From positions 1 through 14,323 of the forward strand of contig JABDOU010000335.1 in the NCBI GenBank assembly GCA_013043085.1: a stretch of 14,323 bases of DNA, in the 5' to 3' direction. The notes below the pieces were generated by a model. The model was not told the DNA's origin and did no database searches. It was given only the letters and a program-made list of their open reading frames with translations. Origin of the DNA: Acidimicrobiia bacterium. Its GTDB lineage: Bacteria; Actinomycetota; Acidimicrobiia; Spongiisociales; SHLN01. Below, piece by piece: positions 13,466-14,323 of this stretch (position 1 is the first letter of the stretch; each line of letters starts with the position of its first letter). A program made the position numbers and the translations under genes.

Positions 13466-14179
13466 ATGACTGGTCTTGCAACACCGGATCGTGTGCTGGC
13501 AGTGGGCGCTCACCCGGACGACATCGAGTTCGGATGCGGTGGCACACTCGCTCGCTGGGCGCGGGACGGAGCGACCGTCATCATGGCAATCGTGACCGAC
13601 GGATCGAAGGGAAGTTGGGACGGCGGGCGGGATCAGGTGGAGCTCGTTGCGGACCGAAAGGCGGAGCAGGAACAGGCAGCCGCCGTGCTCGGCGCCCGGG
13701 CCGTTGTGATGCTCGATCACCTCGACGGTGAATTGTGGCACAGCCCCGAACTCCGAACCCAGCTCTGCCGACTCATCCGGACCCATCGACCCAACGTACT
13801 GCTGACACACGATCCCTGGAGACCTTATGAGCTACACCCTGACCATCGGGTTACAGGTTGGGCCGTGACGGATGGCCTCATCTCTGCGCGCGATCCCCTC
13901 TTTGAGCCGGACATGGGAATCCCTCCGCACCGGCCCGAGCACCTGCTGCTGTGGAAGGCCGCCGAGCCCGATCATTGGGAAGACATATCTTCGACCTGGG
14001 CAACAAAGATCGAAGCGCTGCTCTGTCATGCCTCCCAGGGAGAAACGACAATGGACGCTGCCGACCAGGGGGGAACCCGTCGTGACGAATTCGAGGAGCG
14101 CATGAGACTGCACGCGAAGAAGCTGGGCACACCCGCCGGGTTGCCGCTGGCCGAGTCGTTCAAGAAACTCAAGCCCTAA
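13466..14179 (+). CDS. PIG-L/LmbE-family zinc deacetylase
   Basis: A 237-residue metal-dependent N-deacetylase or amidase of the same superfamily as Mca and MshB. Zinc-site motifs are GAHPDDIEFGCGGTL (14-28; H16 and D19 as ligands, D18 as likely base) and HPDHR (124-128; H127 as ligand). The body follows the family's layout (VTDGSKGS, LDHLDGEL, RPNVLLTHDP). It is shorter than Mca/MshB and lacks their diagnostic stretches (no GGERGE, no RAHATQ with an aromatic follow-up; here RLHAKKLG). It is therefore not a second Mca, and the substrate is unknown, possibly a GlcNAc-type sugar or antibiotic-like conjugate. It follows fbiD by 19 bases and has its own -10-like hexamer TAGGCT six bases before the ATG. 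A link to F420 is not implied by sequence. It differs from the Mca at 5961-6836, so the window carries two distinct PIG-L enzymes. Confidence 0.86.
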   Translation: MTGLATPDRVLAVGAHPDDIEFGCGGTLARWARDGATVIMAIVTDGSKGSWDGGRDQVELVADRKAEQEQAAAVLGARAVVMLDHLDGELWHSPELRTQLCRLIRTHRPNVLLTHDPWRPYELHPDHRVTGWAVTDGLISARDPLFEPDMGIPPHRPEHLLLWKAAEPDHWEDISSTWATKIEALLCHASQGETTMDAADQGGTRRDEFEERMRLHAKKLGTPAGLPLAESFKKLKP

Positions 14180-14323
14180 CCGCTACGGGACTCCCGCACC
14201 TTTCATGGACCGTCCAGAATTCAGCCGAGCGAAGCCGGAACGGCCGGCGCCGATGGCATGCTTGACAGGGTTCTGACTCGCATACCGCGATGGATTCGTG
14301 CCTGACCGAATCAACTCCCAACC
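14180..14323. other. Right-edge non-coding stretch, no assignable gene
   Basis: After the deacetylase stop there is a short CGGG-ACT-CCCG hairpin (14186-14196) followed by ACCTTT, and a second 5-bp stem (14234-14238 with 14244-14248) without a T tract. Either could be a weak terminator. TTGACA at 14262-14267 is a perfect -35 hexamer, but no TAnnnT lies at the right distance. Frames open to the window edge are too short to call. Confidence 0.4.

Noticed and set aside
14290..14323. Possible start of another plus-strand gene at the right edge (ATG at 14290 or GTG at 14299)
   Set aside because: Only about ten codons are visible and there is no matching -10 element, so it cannot be supported.

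Overview
The window looks like a chromosomal segment of a high-GC actinobacterium (GC roughly 60% by eye), most plausibly an uncultured member of the Acidimicrobiia or a related deep lineage. The lineage evidence is a mycothiol S-conjugate amidase (Mca), which implies mycothiol as the low-molecular-weight thiol, and an FbiD/CofC-type guanylyltransferase, which implies coenzyme F420. An actinobacterial-style VanW protein with a Thr/Ser-rich tail and many starts that look leaderless agree with this. The placement below phylum is inference. I see no rRNA, tRNA, CRISPR, insertion sequence, integrase or phage gene.

Layout. Plus strand, 35-3088: a secreted lipoprotein nuclease fused to a lamin-tail-like domain, a stand-alone receiver (CheY-like) protein, an unrecognised protein that may be a divergent eIF2B/MtnA-fold protein, and a diacylglycerol-kinase-family lipid kinase. 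Minus strand, 7658 down to 3127: a RecB/Cas4-like nuclease with four cysteines placed for an Fe-S cluster, Mca, and two translationally coupled dynamin/YfjP-like GTPases. Plus strand, 7731-9668: a membrane-anchored VanW-family cell-wall protein. Minus strand, 11398 down to 9681: pyruvate kinase followed 11 bases later by a small protein resembling the Nfu N-terminal domain. Plus strand, 11484-14179: a lipoprotein trypsin-like protease, FbiD, and a second PIG-L-type deacetylase.

Working together. Three products act at or outside the envelope (nuclease lipoprotein, VanW protein, protease lipoprotein), and two may remodel membranes or lipids (GTPase pair, lipid kinase). Two serve actinobacterial cofactor biology (Mca for mycothiol, FbiD for F420), and pyruvate kinase is core glycolysis. 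Gene order looks like ordinary core or near-core chromosome, not a defence or mobile island. The parts least explained by known biology are the tandem GTPase pair, the possible eIF2B-like protein, and the Nfu-like protein behind pyruvate kinase.

Regulation. Seven starts have a TAnnnT -10-type hexamer ending 6-8 bases before the start codon and no convincing Shine-Dalgarno, which suggests leaderless mRNAs. Genes internal to operons instead carry Shine-Dalgarno sequences (AGGAGG before the second GTPase, AAGGGA before the lipid kinase).
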